Shown here piece by piece: positions 9,111 to 16,833 of a DNA stretch of 60,054 nt. The stretch is taken from NCBI RefSeq assembly GCF_001625565.1, contig NZ_AUXS01000045.1, positions 1-60,054 of the forward strand. Reading direction: 5' to 3'. Position numbers and translations under genes: made by a program. The notes below the pieces were generated by a model. The model was not told the origin of the DNA. It did not search any database and saw only the letters and a program-made list of their open reading frames with translations. The stretch is from Pseudoalteromonas luteoviolacea NCIMB 1944 (GTDB lineage: Bacteria; Pseudomonadota; Gammaproteobacteria; Enterobacterales; Alteromonadaceae). The first letter of the stretch is position 1. Each line of letters begins with the position of its first letter.

Positions 9111-9138
9111 TTGCAATAAAAATAAATTTAGATATTAT
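9111..9138 (+). promoter_or_regulatory. Promoter of the initiator tRNA cluster
   Basis: TTGCAA at 9111-9116 and TATTAT at 9133-9138 are separated by 16 bases, followed by a G/C-rich stretch (GCGACC), the discriminator type common at stringently controlled tRNA promoters. An A/T-rich region upstream could act as an UP element. Transcription would begin about 9145, some 60 bases before the first tRNA. Confidence 0.6.
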
Positions 9139-9206
9139 AGCGACCTCTTTAAGGAAGAGCTGAAAAGCACACTTCTTAAAGCGCATCTTAATTAGATGCA
9201 TACAGG

Positions 9207-9283
<77 letters not shown>

Positions 9284-9327
9284 ACTTCTTAGTTAAGAGA
9301 GAAGCAAAATAAACTTAGCATTACAGG

Positions 9328-9404
<77 letters not shown>

Positions 9405-9448
9405 ACTTCTTAGTTAAGAGAGAAGTAAAACAAACTTAACAATACAGG

Positions 9449-9525
<77 letters not shown>

Positions 9526-9687
9526 ATTCCTGTATTTAAGCTTTTCAAATACTATTCTTCCCTTTATTGAAATTTTCTGACTTTTCACTCAGCTTGCCAT
9601 TTTCATCTTTTTTATACGTAATTTACAGCTTATTTGTCCCATTGTTAGCTGAGTTCATGCTCTGTGGGTTTTTAGGGCAAAATAGCT

Positions 9688-9873
9688 CTAAGTAATGTGT
9701 TTGCAGCTAACGGCGACAAGACGAACGATCACCAAGACAACTGTGCGCCATCTAATCTTGGTGCATACCTTATTAGCAGTTCTTGCACTTGCAACATTTG
9801 GGGAGTGTTTAGACTCTAACACTTTTTAGTGAGTCAGTATTTTAAGCTTCTTTGTTTCAACCTTAAGTTTCAT
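9688..9873 (-). pseudogene. Decayed lanthipeptide-like precursor with in-frame stop
   Basis: The frame starts at ATG 9873 after a good Shine-Dalgarno (AAAAAGGAG, 6-base spacing) and encodes MKLKVETKKLKILTH, then hits TAA at 9828-9826. Read through that single codon, it continues in the same frame for 45 residues to TAG at 9690-9688, including SPNVASAR. Aligned without gaps to the precursor at 10178-10387, MKLKVETKKLK matches MKLKIQKKKLK and SPNVAS matches TPQVAG, so this is a paralogue with a nonsense mutation and a lost double-glycine. A TTGACA -35-like element lies at 9925-9920. The rest of 9526-10137 holds nothing else I can support. Confidence 0.65.
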
Positions 9874-10137
9874 TAAATTCTCCTTTTTAATAATTGATTA
9901 GTCGAAGTTACACGTTAAGTGTCAACTAAAACAGTTAATATAGTGCATTTTTTAAAATCAACTTTATTTTATATTTTCTGTTTTTATGAGGTTTTTAATT
10001 TGGTTTTATAAAATGGTGTCTATTTTAACGCCTTGGGTTTTATCGGTTCAATGGGGTTATATTGAGTCGTTAATTTTAGTTATATAGCTATGGGTTTATT
10101 GGACTTAAAATAAATTAATAACTACATGTATTAAATA

Positions 10138-10161
10138 GCGCGAACCTAAAAAGGCTCGCGC
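10138..10161 (-). terminator. Hairpin terminator of the precursor-peptide gene
   Basis: GCGCGA 10138-10143 pairs with TCGCGC 10156-10161, extended by CCT/AGG inside, 17 bp beyond the peptide's stop codon on the minus strand. The T-tract after the stem on that strand is weak (TATTTAAT), so termination may be partial. Confidence 0.6.
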
Positions 10162-10177
10162 TCACCTAGCATTACAG

Positions 10178-10387
10178 TTAGCAGCGGCAAGAAAAGCCAC
10201 CGATACAACTGGCTTCTTTAGATGCATGGCAGCATAAAGAAAGGTTGGTTGCACAGCTATTTGTTACATTGCAGCCATAGCCTTCTTGAGACACACCGCC
10301 ACCTGCTACCTGTGGGGTTTGTTCATTCATAATGCCTTTGTCACTAGATAGAGACTTGAGTTTCTTTTTTTGTATTTTTAGTTTCAT
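10178..10387 (-). CDS. Cys-rich ribosomal peptide precursor, class I lanthipeptide-like
   Basis: A 69-residue precursor. The leader (residues 1-30) is basic and begins MKLKIQKKKLKSLS, ending TPQVAGG, the leader style of short class I lanthipeptide-type precursors of Pseudoalteromonas and Bacteroidetes. The core (31-69) has seven Cys (39, 45, 52, 53, 61, 67, 69) and eight Ser/Thr, enough for several thioether or disulfide rings. Cleavage is probably after GG at 29-30 or 30-31. AAAGGAAA lies upstream of the ATG. No lanthionine synthetase, protease or exporter is in the window, so maturation would act in trans. A disulfide-linked double-glycine bacteriocin is the alternative. Confidence 0.75.
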   Translation of the reverse strand: MKLKIQKKKLKSLSSDKGIMNEQTPQVAGGGVSQEGYGCNVTNSCATNLSLCCHASKEASCIGGFSCRC

Positions 10388-10880
10388 TTTAATTTCCTTT
10401 TATACTTGAGATGTTTTTGCATGAATTGAAAGTTGATTAGATTTCACTAGCATGCATATTTAATATAGGCCAAATATAAAATTAAAAAAACACTCCGAAC
10501 TTGAACAATGAAAAGTTTAATATCGAACCTATGCTGCTTTAGGAAAAAACTAAGTTGGCATACCATTTTGCTTAACCTAAAAAGAGGCGTATTGAAGCTC
10601 AGCTGTAAAGGATGCTGTTGGCTGTCATGCAATGAGTAATATATCAGAGGCCTCTACGCTTATTTGTTCTCACTGAATGATATAGTTAATTTACACTTCT
10701 AAAATAAAAGGTACACGCGCCTTACGTGTAGTGTGAGCTTTACTGCTAAAGTAACGAACTCTGTGTAATGAAAAGACATCATCATTCACACTATATTTGA
10801 CCTAGGTGGCGTATGATGGGGAGTTCATCTGTGTGTTCTCAGCTATACGCTGTTACAGGGTTAAGGCGTTAACTTAGTGA
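10388..10880. other. Gene-free interval
   Basis: No convincing gene is seen. A 61-codon minus-strand ORF at 10447-10632 lacks a ribosome binding site and has a composition typical of A/T-rich noncoding DNA. The part next to 10387 must hold the promoter of the precursor peptide, but no clear -35/-10 pair stands out. Confidence 0.5.
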
Positions 10881-10888
10881 AAAGAATT

Positions 10889-10912
10889 CAGGTAGACCGA
10901 GTAGCCTACCTG
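10889..10912 (-). terminator. Hairpin after the dipeptidase gene
   Basis: CAGGTAG 10889-10895 and CTACCTG 10906-10912 form a 7-bp stem just past the stop codon of the minus-strand dipeptidase gene; the following bases on that strand are AATTCTTTT. Confidence 0.55.
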
Positions 10913-10919
10913 ATTTAAG

Positions 10920-12104
10920 TTAAAATTTCGCAGCGAATACTTCAGCTTGTTTCCAGACTCTCAGCGTATTACCACCGAGGATCAGTTTAATGTCGTTATC
11001 GCTGTAGCCGCGATCCAAAAGGCCTTGTACAAGATTTGGGTAGGTAGACACGTCTTTTAATCCGACAGGGAGAGAGTCACCCACACCATCGTAATCAGAA
11101 CCAATACCTACGTGTTCAATACCAATCAACTTGACTACGTGGTCAATATGGTCCAATACCTGATCTAAAGAGGCAAAAGGGTAAGGGTTACGCGCGAGAA
11201 ATGCTGCGCGGAAGTCGGTTTTAGTCGCGCCACGACTGGTCGCTTCTTGCTCTTCTTTAGTGCGTTTATCAGACCATGTTCGTGATGCGGAAGTGACAAA
11301 GCTAGAGCCAAAGTTTATTTGGATCACACCGCCATTTTTTTTCAGAGCCAATAACATCTCGTCATCCATATTGCGCTCAAACCCTGGCGTATACTTTCTG
11401 AGCGACGAATGTGAGGCGATCACAGGAACTTTTGAGACTTCCATGACTTGATAAAAGGCTTTATCTGAAATGTGTGAAACATCGATCAGCATACCAATCT
11501 TATTCATCTCGACGACGAGCTTTTTACCAAATGGACTTAACCCTTTCCATTTGCGGCGCAGATCATACGAAGAGTCAGAAATGTGGTTGCTTTGCGAATG
11601 AGCCAAGGTGATATAGCGTACGCCGCGGTCAAAAAAGTGCTGTAGATTTTTTAGATCCCCTTCAATGGGAGAGCCGTTTTCCATACCCATGGCAATCGAC
11701 ATCAACCCTTTATCGAATTGTGCCTCGATGTCTTTGGTATTATGTGCAATAGCAAACTTGTGTGGTGCGCGATGTACCAGCGCTTCCATACCGTCAATAA
11801 GCTGGTTTGCTAACTGGTAGCTTTTGCCCTTGCCTTCAAACTCTAAACTAGCAGGTATATAAATTGACATAAAAGGCGCGTTAAGCCCGCCCTGCATTGC
11901 ACGAGGGTAGTCGAAATCGCCCCCTTGTGTTGCTTTAGAAACATCATCCCATTTCATATTGATGCGATAGGGGACGTCGATGTGGGTATCAATAAGTAAG
12001 TTTTCTTGAGCCAAACGAATGGCACGGTCGGATGCGGTGTATTCTTTTGCCTGGGCAGAGGAGATGGCCAGTGTCAGAACACAAAGAGCTGAGCTTAACT
12101 TCAT
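10920..12104 (-). CDS. Membrane/renal dipeptidase family (M19) exported peptidase
   Basis: The 394-residue protein has a signal peptide (residues 1-19, AQA/K) and the M19 metal-site pattern: H41 and D43 in THIDVP, bridging E142 in MGMENG, H211 in IDVSHIS, H232 in IASHSS, and D337 in GIGSDYDG. Family members cleave dipeptides, including D-amino-acid-containing or dehydro-dipeptides, with two Zn ions. Export suggests periplasmic peptide or peptidoglycan-fragment use. It stands alone between hairpin 10889-10912 and yheU. Confidence 0.92.
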   Translation of the reverse strand: MKLSSALCVLTLAISSAQAKEYTASDRAIRLAQENLLIDTHIDVPYRINMKWDDVSKATQGGDFDYPRAMQGGLNAPFMSIYIPASLEFEGKGKSYQLANQLIDGMEALVHRAPHKFAIAHNTKDIEAQFDKGLMSIAMGMENGSPIEGDLKNLQHFFDRGVRYITLAHSQSNHISDSSYDLRRKWKGLSPFGKKLVVEMNKIGMLIDVSHISDKAFYQVMEVSKVPVIASHSSLRKYTPGFERNMDDEMLLALKKNGGVIQINFGSSFVTSASRTWSDKRTKEEQEATSRGATKTDFRAAFLARNPYPFASLDQVLDHIDHVVKLIGIEHVGIGSDYDGVGDSLPVGLKDVSTYPNLVQGLLDRGYSDNDIKLILGGNTLRVWKQAEVFAAKF

Positions 12105-12192
12105 GTTTGCGCCTTTATTATGATTGTGAAGTTTGATTGTAACAACTAATTATAAAGGCTCAACATGTGGTGCTACATTAAGCGGAGAATAC

Positions 12193-12447
12193 TTAGTAAA
12201 TGGGCTCTGAAGTATAGTCCTGACTTTGCATAGCATGAAACTCAGCTTTACTGACAATATTGACTGATTCATGAAGCTCAGAAAATACAATCAGCGCATC
12301 ACCGCTTTGCAGTTGGGCTTTGACTTGCGCAACTTTTTGCTCCGTTGAGATTTCACTGTCACCATAATCTGTGCCTTCACGTAACACATAGTGCTCGATC
12401 AAGCTGTTCAGCGTCTCAGTGGCAATTTGTTGATAAGGAATAAGCAT
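12193..12447 (-). CDS. yheU: YheU family protein (UPF0270)
   Basis: The 84-residue protein begins MLIPYQQIATETLNSLIEHY and contains LREGTDYG and EQKVAQVKAQL, the conserved signature of YheU. The function is unknown in any species. It lies 10 bp after yheT, the same order as in E. coli, and is probably cotranscribed with it. The C-terminus is longer than in E. coli and ends in a polar tail. Confidence 0.93.
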   Translation of the reverse strand: MLIPYQQIATETLNSLIEHYVLREGTDYGDSEISTEQKVAQVKAQLQSGDALIVFSELHESVNIVSKAEFHAMQSQDYTSEPIY

Positions 12448-12457
12448 GGATGTATCG

Positions 12458-13438
12458 CTATTTTATTAATGAGTGGATGTAATCAGGCACGACTTTTTCC
12501 AGCCAATAGATTGGCTTAAATGGGTTTGCGCCAGAAATAAAGCCAACGTGACCTCCTTTAGAGGATACCGCAAGCTTCACTTGCTCACTGACTTGCTGGA
12601 TCAGAGGGATAGCTTGTTTTGACAGCATAGGATCATCTTCAGCGTGGATAAGCAGTGTCGGTGTTTCTATTAAACTTAAATACGGTTGTGCACTGGCCTG
12701 TGCATAATAGTCTTCAGCGCCTTTAAAGCCATGTAAAGGGGCGGTGACTCGATCGTCAAATTGCCAAAGGTCTTTAATTTGTGACAGCTCAAGGGCAGTC
12801 ATATTAATGGAAGTGTGGATCTGGTCTAATTTACGTGAAAAAGAATGCTTCATTCTATCCAGTAGGTATTTTTGATACAGTTTGAAGCAGCTTTTTCGGA
12901 TCACTTGGCAAGAGGATGACAAATGATAGGGAGCGGAGATCACCGCAGCACCAGCTAAGCGGCTTGCATGGCCTTTTTCTCCAAGGTATTTTGCCAATAC
13001 ATTACCACCTAACGAAAAGCCAACGGCAAACAGAGCCCGGCCGGGAAATCGCTTACTCAATGTTTGCAGTAAGAACCCTAAGTCTTGTGTTTCTCCACTG
13101 TGGTATGCCCGTGGTTGTTTATTCACTTCTCTAGAGCAATTACGAAAGTGCATCAGTACCGCATCTAACCCGGATTTGGTAAGGGCATGTAGCATCCCTT
13201 TTGCGTAAAAGCTGTTTATATTGCCTTCTAAACCATGCAGCACCACTACGAGAGGCGCCTGTTGATTGCCATTTTTGGCCCAAGCAAGTTCTAAAAAGTC
13301 GTTGTCTGGCGTGGTGAGGTGCTCATAGCTGACATCCGCTTTTAATCTTGGTCGAAAAGCGCGTGGAAGAATAGTTTGCACATGACGGTTGCGCATCCAC
13401 CAAGCGGGCTGAAAATTTAAATCGAGCTGCTTTGACAT
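12458..13438 (-). CDS. yheT: Alpha/beta hydrolase YheT (ABHD1/3-like)
   Basis: A 326-residue alpha/beta hydrolase with oxyanion segment VVVLHGLEGN (64-73), nucleophile elbow GFSLGG with S142, an Asp in HAEDDPML and a His in SKGGHVGFI. The N-terminal PAWWMRNRHVQTILP is characteristic of the YheT/EMB8 family, whose members act on acyl esters or lipids. The natural substrate is not established. It is first in an operon with yheU. Confidence 0.92.
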   Translation of the reverse strand: MSKQLDLNFQPAWWMRNRHVQTILPRAFRPRLKADVSYEHLTTPDNDFLELAWAKNGNQQAPLVVVLHGLEGNINSFYAKGMLHALTKSGLDAVLMHFRNCSREVNKQPRAYHSGETQDLGFLLQTLSKRFPGRALFAVGFSLGGNVLAKYLGEKGHASRLAGAAVISAPYHLSSSCQVIRKSCFKLYQKYLLDRMKHSFSRKLDQIHTSINMTALELSQIKDLWQFDDRVTAPLHGFKGAEDYYAQASAQPYLSLIETPTLLIHAEDDPMLSKQAIPLIQQVSEQVKLAVSSKGGHVGFISGANPFKPIYWLEKVVPDYIHSLIK

Positions 13439-13534
13439 AGATAGGTGACGATCTCTTTGTGACGATTAACCCAAATAGTGTACCAAAGCTGCTACAAAAT
13501 GAGTATGGACCTAAAGAATTTGTCTGTGTGAGAT

Positions 13535-13571
13535 AAAAAGCACCCGACCAGCGAAGCTGGTAAGGTGCTTT
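13535..13571 (-). terminator. Intrinsic terminator of the DUF3149 gene
   Basis: AAAAAGCACC at 13535-13544 pairs with GGTGCTTT at 13564-13571, and a second stem (CCAGC/GCTGG) lies inside. On the minus strand the stem is followed by five T. It sits 65 bp past the stop of the 46-residue gene, separating it from yheT. Confidence 0.75.
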
Positions 13572-13635
13572 GTGCGTCGTGCTTAATTCTGAAACGGGAA
13601 CTAAGTTTGCTTAACTAGATCTGAGTGACTGTGTC

Positions 13636-13776
13636 TTACTCTGGTACTTCAGCCTCATTGACCTTTTTCACAAAGTAGTAGACGTAATAGATGCACAGCG
13701 CGATCACGATCCCGAGTATGCCAAAAGATAAATACAGTACCGGGTCGGAAAAGAAATCTCTAAAGAATACGTTCAT
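13636..13776 (-). CDS. DUF3149-type small single-span membrane protein
   Basis: This 46-residue ORF has a GGAGA ribosome site 8 bases before its ATG. The protein starts MNVFFRDFFSDPVLYLSFGI, has one long hydrophobic segment (about residues 13-35) and a short charged tail (VKKVNEAEVPE). The sequence matches the DUF3149 type found in marine gammaproteobacteria; no function is known. Size and topology recall CcoQ/CydX-like accessory subunits, and the promoter carries an FNR-type box, so a role in respiration at low oxygen is a reasonable guess. It is monocistronic, with its own terminator. Confidence 0.85.
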   Translation of the reverse strand: MNVFFRDFFSDPVLYLSFGILGIVIALCIYYVYYFVKKVNEAEVPE

Positions 13777-13807
13777 GGCTGTGTCTCCTCAATTTGTCGA
13801 TGAGTTA

Positions 13808-13849
13808 ATAGTAGAGGAGCACCTGAGCAATCGTTATGATCGAGATCAA
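13808..13849 (-). promoter_or_regulatory. FNR-type class II promoter of the DUF3149 gene
   Basis: On the minus strand TTGATCTCGATCAT (13849-13836) matches the FNR half-site pattern TTGAT-N4-ATCAA at 9 of 10 positions. A -10 hexamer TACTAT lies at 13813-13808. The box centre and hexamer centre are exactly 32 bp apart, the spacing expected for an activator at -41.5. The inferred start near 13801 leaves a 25-base leader before the ATG. Activation by FNR is inference. Confidence 0.6.
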
Positions 13850-13895
13850 GTTTATTATTTAGCCGATCAGTCCGAGTAACGGCACTTGATCTTGA

Positions 13896-14345
13896 TCATA
13901 GTTTGGCGTGTTGAAACCGCGTGTAGAGTGACTTTGGCAAATAATGAAGCAGGTTTTTAGGGTCTTTTACATGGTCTTGTAAAGAGAACGTTTTGACATG
14001 CTCAATTAAGTGGTGCTGTTGCAGTTTTTCAAGCTCTAGCTCAGTCGCGAGCAGACTGGCTCTGAGTTGTTGGTAATCTGGGTAAGCTTGATACCGTGTC
14101 TTGGCTTGTTTTCTGGTAGCGCGATAGGGAACCAGCAGTTCCCGATCAATTTGTTTTACAACGGCCTCTAATTCGCAAGTTTGTTGCTCAGTTAGCTGCA
14201 CATTTAAATAGCTTAAATAGTCGAGTAACAAACACAGGTTAACATTCTTGTCATGCCTATCTTGGCATTCTAAAAGTACCTGCTGAACCTGCTCGTTTTG
14301 ATAAATCGTGCAAGCGTATTGCCAAAAGGCATCGCGACTTAGCAT
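13896..14345 (-). CDS. TIGR02444 family protein (DUF2390)
   Basis: A 149-residue, mostly helical, soluble protein starting MLSRDAFWQYACTIYQNEQVQQVLLECQ's-type helix and containing the LLDYLSYL segment typical of the DUF2390/TIGR02444 family. Members are of unknown function. It overlaps the 3' end of the ABC-F gene by 7 bp on the same strand, so it is translationally coupled to it. A second FNR-like palindrome (13886-13899) covers its stop codon. Confidence 0.82.
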   Translation of the reverse strand: MLSRDAFWQYACTIYQNEQVQQVLLECQDRHDKNVNLCLLLDYLSYLNVQLTEQQTCELEAVVKQIDRELLVPYRATRKQAKTRYQAYPDYQQLRASLLATELELEKLQQHHLIEHVKTFSLQDHVKDPKNLLHYLPKSLYTRFQHAKL

Positions 14346-16261
14346 ACTTCTCCTGTACTTGCGAACTGGGTTTCTTTTTCTTCCAGTTCTTCCAGCGAGA
14401 TTAATAATGCCTCTTCGGTTTCATTCAATTGAGGCGTCAAACGTGCTTGTTCACTCAACAATTCGCTCAATTTCGCTTTGTTTTCTGCCTCATAGAGCGA
14501 ATTGTCCGCTAGCTGAGACTCGATTTCGGCCAGTGCAGTAGTATATTTGTCGAGCTGCTTTTCTAGTTTTTCTATTGATTTTTTAAGTGGTTGAACCGAC
14601 TTTCTGAATTCTGCTTCTAAGCGCTTTTGCTCTTTTCGATTGACACTTGAATGCGCTTTGTCTTCTACCTGTGGCTTTTGCTTTGCTTCTTTATTGGCAT
14701 TTAGCAGCCACTGATAGTATTCGTCTAAGTCATACCCAAATGCCGACACTGTGCCGTTATCGACTAGGTAATACTCATCGGCGGTATTTTTCAGCATATG
14801 ACGATCGTGGGAAACGGTCACCATAGCGCCTTCAAATCCCTGTAGCGCCATGACTAACGCATGACGCATTTCCAAGTCTAGGTGGTTAGTAGGTTCATCC
14901 AGCAACAATAGATTGGGTGACTGATACACCAACATGGCCAATACTAATCGCGCTTTTTCACCACCAGAGAATGGCGCAACAGGATCAAGCGCTTTGTCGC
15001 CATGAAAGGCAAAGCCACCTAAAAAGTCACGTAAAGACTGCTCGGTTGCCTGTGGATCTAAACGTTGTAAGTGGGTGACCGCACTGGCATTTAAATCGAG
15101 AGATTCAAGTTGATGCTGGGCAAAGTAGCCAACTTTTAAACCTTGATGTTGAAATACCTCGCCTGCTTGAGGTGTTATATCGCCAGCCAGCAGTTTAATT
15201 AAGGTGGACTTACCTGCGCCATTTCTTCCCAACAGAGCGATTCGGCTACCGGGTACTAAGTTGAGTTTAATTTGATGCAAAATAGTGATGTCGCCATAGC
15301 CTGCTTGTGCTTCATCCAATGTCATCAAAGGGTTTGGCATATTTTCAGGGTTGGCAAATTCAAAACTAAATGGTGAATCTGCATGTGCGGGTGCCAATTT
15401 TTCCATGCGCTCAAGTGCTTTCACCCGACTCTGTGCCTGTTTGGCTTTACTGGCCTTAGCTTTAAAGCGAGTAATAAACTTTTCGAGATGTGCGATGGTC
15501 TCTTGCTGTTTTTCATACATAGCTTGCTGTTGCGCCATGCGTTCTGCTTTTTGACGTTCGAACTGTGAGTAATGACCTTTGTAAACATTGATACACTGCT
15601 GATCGATGTGCCAGATCTGATCGATTACCGCATCCAAAAACTCTCTATCGTGAGAGATGAGTACTAGGGTGCCTTGATAGGCCTTTAGAAATCGTTCCAG
15701 CCAGTAAACAGCGTCTAAATCAAGGTGGTTAGTTGGTTCATCCAGCAATAGTAAATCGGCGTCGCGGATCAAGGCTTGGGCTAAATTGAGGCGCATTCGC
15801 CAACCACCGGAAAACTCACTGACTGCAAAATCTAGTTGCTCATTACTAAATCCTAAGCCATGTAATAATTCTCCGGCCTTAGCTTCAATACTGTATCCGC
15901 CGACCAATTCCATTTGCTGGTGGATCTTGGCCTGTTTTTCGCCATCACCTTGTGCTTCGGCTTGTTGTAATGCAGCTCGTAATTCATAGTACTGCTGATG
16001 ACCCTGTAAAACATACTCCATTGCAGAAATAGATAGTGCTGGTGTTTCTTGCTTAACTGAAGCGATAGACCAATCTTTTGGGATTTGAAAGTCGCCGGCA
16101 TCTGCGTGCAGTTGTGATTTGAGCAACGCAAACAGTGACGATTTGCCGCAACCATTGGCGCCGACTAAACCGACTTTGTGCTGTGCAAAGAGGGTTGCGC
16201 TGGCATTTTTCAATAGAGTTTTGCCGCCGCGTAACAGTTCAATATCAGAAAGTTGGATCAT
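14339..16261 (-). CDS. yheS: ABC-F family ATPase YheS
   Basis: The 640-residue protein has two ABC domains and no membrane segments. Domain 1 has Walker A GANGCGKSS (34-42), signature FSGGWRMRL, and Walker B LLLLDEPTNHLD. Domain 2 has GRNGAGKST, FSGGEKARL and the same DEPTNHLD. Between them is the ABC-F linker rich in Lys, Gln and Met; the C-terminus is a charged coiled coil. ABC-F proteins act on the ribosome, and YheS in E. coli has been linked to relief of specific translational stalls. Neighbours (yheV, yheT, yheU, slyX) confirm the assignment. Confidence 0.95.
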   Translation of the reverse strand: MIQLSDIELLRGGKTLLKNASATLFAQHKVGLVGANGCGKSSLFALLKSQLHADAGDFQIPKDWSIASVKQETPALSISAMEYVLQGHQQYYELRAALQQAEAQGDGEKQAKIHQQMELVGGYSIEAKAGELLHGLGFSNEQLDFAVSEFSGGWRMRLNLAQALIRDADLLLLDEPTNHLDLDAVYWLERFLKAYQGTLVLISHDREFLDAVIDQIWHIDQQCINVYKGHYSQFERQKAERMAQQQAMYEKQQETIAHLEKFITRFKAKASKAKQAQSRVKALERMEKLAPAHADSPFSFEFANPENMPNPLMTLDEAQAGYGDITILHQIKLNLVPGSRIALLGRNGAGKSTLIKLLAGDITPQAGEVFQHQGLKVGYFAQHQLESLDLNASAVTHLQRLDPQATEQSLRDFLGGFAFHGDKALDPVAPFSGGEKARLVLAMLVYQSPNLLLLDEPTNHLDLEMRHALVMALQGFEGAMVTVSHDRHMLKNTADEYYLVDNGTVSAFGYDLDEYYQWLLNANKEAKQKPQVEDKAHSSVNRKEQKRLEAEFRKSVQPLKKSIEKLEKQLDKYTTALAEIESQLADNSLYEAENKAKLSELLSEQARLTPQLNETEEALLISLEELEEKETQFASTGEVC

Positions 16262-16383
16262 AATAAGCTCGAGTCAAAATTACTGAGTGAATGATAACAT
16301 GGATCTATAACTAGGGAACAAGCGTATAATTGTGTCCTAACTTGAGTTAAAATAGCCTTTCACAGAGTAGGTGGGGTTGTATT

Positions 16384-16584
16384 GTGAGAACGAAAAAACG
16401 CTTTATTGCTGGTGCGTCATGTCCGGCTTGTAACAAAATGGATGTCATGATGCTTTATAAAGAGCATGATGTTGAAAAGGTCGAGTGTGTCGCTTGTGGC
16501 CATTCAATGACTCAGCCTGAAGAAGCAGTACAAGCGTCAACGCGTCAGTTTGAACAAGTCATTGGGGTTTTTAAACCGCAATAA
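16384..16584 (+). CDS. yheV: YheV family putative zinc ribbon protein
   Basis: A 66-residue protein with two CxxC pairs (C13/C16 and C35/C38), forming a zinc ribbon, and the RKKRFIAGA-like opening (RTKKRFIAGASCPAC) of the YheV family. The start is GTG at 16384; a G-rich AGGTGGGG segment precedes it. Function is unknown. It is divergent from yheS. Confidence 0.92.
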   Translation: MRTKKRFIAGASCPACNKMDVMMLYKEHDVEKVECVACGHSMTQPEEAVQASTRQFEQVIGVFKPQ

Positions 16585-16620
16585 TCTGATGCGCCTATGC
16601 GCATCAAATACGGTGATCGG

Positions 16621-16833
16621 TTAATAGTGCGGTGGCGGGGGCTCTTGCTCAATAGGCATCATGCCGTCATCTTTACCCTCTTTGATTTTTTCGGCTAGCA
16701 ATCTGATTTGATGTTGCATTGTTGCCAGCCTTGCTTGATGGACTCTTAACTCATCATTTAACGTCTCGATGGTGTCTTCTTGAAATGCCACTTTTGCTTC
16801 AAGTTCAATTACGCGACTTTCTAACTCTGTCAT
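16621..16833 (-). CDS. slyX: SlyX family protein
   Basis: The 70-residue protein is a heptad-rich coiled coil (about residues 1-52: ELESRVIELEAKVAFQED and so on) followed by a proline-rich end, PPPPHY, the hallmark of SlyX. The function is not known. It shares one base with the stop codon of the upstream WD40 lipoprotein gene, so the two are cotranscribed. slyX and fkpA are neighbours in many gammaproteobacteria, as here. Confidence 0.95.
   Translation of the reverse strand: MTELESRVIELEAKVAFQEDTIETLNDELRVHQARLATMQHQIRLLAEKIKEGKDDGMMPIEQEPPPPHY

Noticed and set aside
9526..10177. tRNA-associated integrative element
   Set aside because: No integrase, no repeat of the tRNA 3' end as an attachment site, and only two small peptide loci; insufficient evidence.
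10447..10632. 61-codon minus-strand ORF upstream of the precursor peptide
   Set aside because: No ribosome binding site and A/T-driven composition; no sign of selection visible.
13691..13879. 62-codon plus-strand ORF opposite the DUF3149 gene
   Set aside because: It runs antisense through the DUF3149 gene and its FNR-type promoter, which explain the same DNA better.
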